The position numbers and the translations under genes were made by a program. From Paenibacillus prosopidis (lineage in GTDB: Bacteria; Bacillota; Bacilli; Paenibacillales; Paenibacillaceae): DNA of 64,000 nucleotides. The stretch spans positions 62,001-126,000 of the forward strand of contig NZ_QPJD01000011.1 of the NCBI RefSeq assembly GCF_003337375.1. Direction: 5' to 3'. Shown in pieces: positions 63,446-64,000 of the stretch. The notes beneath the pieces were generated by a model. The model saw nothing but the letters and a program-made list of their open reading frames with translations, had not been told where the DNA came from and ran no database searches. Within the stretch, counting starts at the first letter, position 1. Each line of letters begins with the position of its first letter.

Positions 63446-63630
63446 ACGGCTCACCCCTGCCCAAACTTTGGTATCTAATGTTAACTATATTAACATATGA
63501 ATATAGGGAAATCATTCAAAATATTAGAACTTTCGGCGAAAAAAGAAACATATAGCTAAATTACGTCGAAAATGTCCCGAAACAAGAACATTAGTGTTAG
63601 ATAAAATAACACAATATGTATGGTTTAAAT
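63446..63630. other. Spacer between atpC and the chemoreceptor gene
   Basis: A+T-rich with no gene. Palindromic GTTAACTATATTAAC occurs near 63480. I found no convincing promoter. Confidence 0.3.
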
Positions 63631-63669
63631 AAAAAAACACCTCCCACGCCATAAAGGCGTGAGCGGTGC
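63631..63669 (-). terminator. Terminator of the atp operon
   Basis: CACCTCCCACGCC (63638-63650) pairs with GGCGTGAGCGGTG (63656-63668) with two mismatches, then seven T on the minus strand. Confidence 0.9.
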
Positions 63670-63682
63670 TTGATTAATAAAC

Positions 63683-64000
63683 TTATTTTTGTCTTACGTT
63701 CAGACGGTTCATAGCACGCTGCAGAGACAGCTCTGCACGGCGGTAATCAACCTCGTCACGCTTTGCAGCAAGACGCTGCTCGGCACGCTGTTTAGCGGCT
63801 TCCGCACGCTCTGCGTTAATGTCGGTCGCAAGCTCCGCGCTTTCAGCAAGAATAACGATCTTATCCTTGCGTACTTCGATGAAGCCTCCGCTTACCGCCA
63901 AAACATCAACTTTACCGTCGCGTTTGATGATAACGGGAGCAATACGAAGCGGCGTCACAAGCGGAATGTGGTTTGGTAAAATGCCAAGCTCACCCTCAAC
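63683..64000 (-). CDS. atpC: ATP synthase epsilon subunit, N-terminus cut by window edge
   Basis: The frame runs from the window edge to a stop at 63683, 105 residues. It opens with [19 protein letters not shown], the N-terminal beta-sandwich of the F1 epsilon subunit, then [21 protein letters not shown] and the C-terminal helix pair ([19 protein letters not shown] ... [12 protein letters not shown]). About 27 N-terminal residues lie beyond the window. As the last atp gene, it is followed by a terminator. Confidence 0.95.
   Translation of the reverse strand, partial: VEGELGILPNHIPLVTPLRIAPVIIKRDGKVDVLAVSGGFIEVRKDKIVILAESAELATDINAERAEAAKQRAEQRLAAKRDEVDYRRAELSLQRAMNRLNVRQK

Noticed and set aside
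1..64000. CRISPR arrays, tRNA or rRNA genes
   Set aside because: No regularly spaced repeats with unique spacers and no tRNA or rRNA signatures were noticed by eye; the tandem repeats present have no spacers.

Overview
The window comes from a Gram-positive, endospore-forming, flagellated bacterium with an S-layer. It most resembles Paenibacillus or a close relative. The evidence is the sporulation and germination genes (spoIID, spoIIQ, spoIIID, an alpha/beta-type SASP, a gerA-type operon), the SLH-domain proteins with csaB, an 11-gene nuo operon beside atpC, and AGGAGG-type ribosome binding sites with frequent TTG and GTG starts. Almost every gene is on the minus strand, so transcription runs from the right edge to the left. 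The one clear plus-strand gene is a transposase-like gene near 33.5-34.3 kb. I saw no rRNA, tRNA or CRISPR array.

Right to left. 64.0-46.6 kb: the end of atpC, a chemoreceptor of unusual architecture, a four-gene germination operon (gerA-type, gerC-type, a small membrane protein, gerB-type), and nuoABCDHIJKLMN without nuoE, nuoF or nuoG, closed by a strong terminator. 46.1-40.8 kb: a secreted subtilisin-like protease with SLH domains, a DUF1146 membrane protein, and murA with an unusual C-terminal tail. 40.6-34.9 kb: a sugar cassette of a LacI-type regulator, a solute-binding lipoprotein, two ABC permeases and a GH32 fructosidase, behind a near-ideal sigma-A promoter overlapped by palindromic operators. 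34.9-32.5 kb: a scar-like stretch with a degraded MacB-type permease, a transposase-derived gene that lacks the expected catalytic residues, a 31-bp repeat in direct and inverted copies, and a (TTGGG)20-(TTGAAG)10 microsatellite. 32.4-25.8 kb: the conserved sporulation/cell-shape block spoIID-spoIIQ-spoIIID-mbl-flhO-flhP, then an EpuA-like protein and a CDP-alcohol phosphatidyltransferase. 25.6-18.1 kb: a probable operon fabZ-pgcA-DUF5693-csaB-tagA, then tagO. 18.0-1 kb: surface proteins (an SLH-anchored Ig-like protein, the main S-layer protein, two secreted or membrane-anchored proteins of unknown role), a SASP, metK, a second Ig-like/SLH protein and a phosphodiester glycosidase cut by the window edge.

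How the genes fit together. The left 25 kb reads as an S-layer locus. TagO and TagA start a wall-polymer linkage unit, CsaB adds the pyruvyl groups that SLH domains bind, and several SLH proteins, including the S-layer subunit, lie beside them; a fourth SLH protein is the protease at 43-46 kb. The middle block joins cell shape (Mbl), engulfment (SpoIID, SpoIIQ) and the mother-cell regulator SpoIIID. The sugar cassette and the scar-like stretch lie between murA and spoIID, which are neighbours in Bacillus subtilis, so this is the likeliest site of insertion. The most interesting observations are the inverted 31-bp repeats around the inactivated transposase-like gene and microsatellite, the two well-formed translation starts of the S-layer gene, the 16-codon leader ORF whose stop overlaps the SASP start, and the metK leader terminator with no recognisable S-box.
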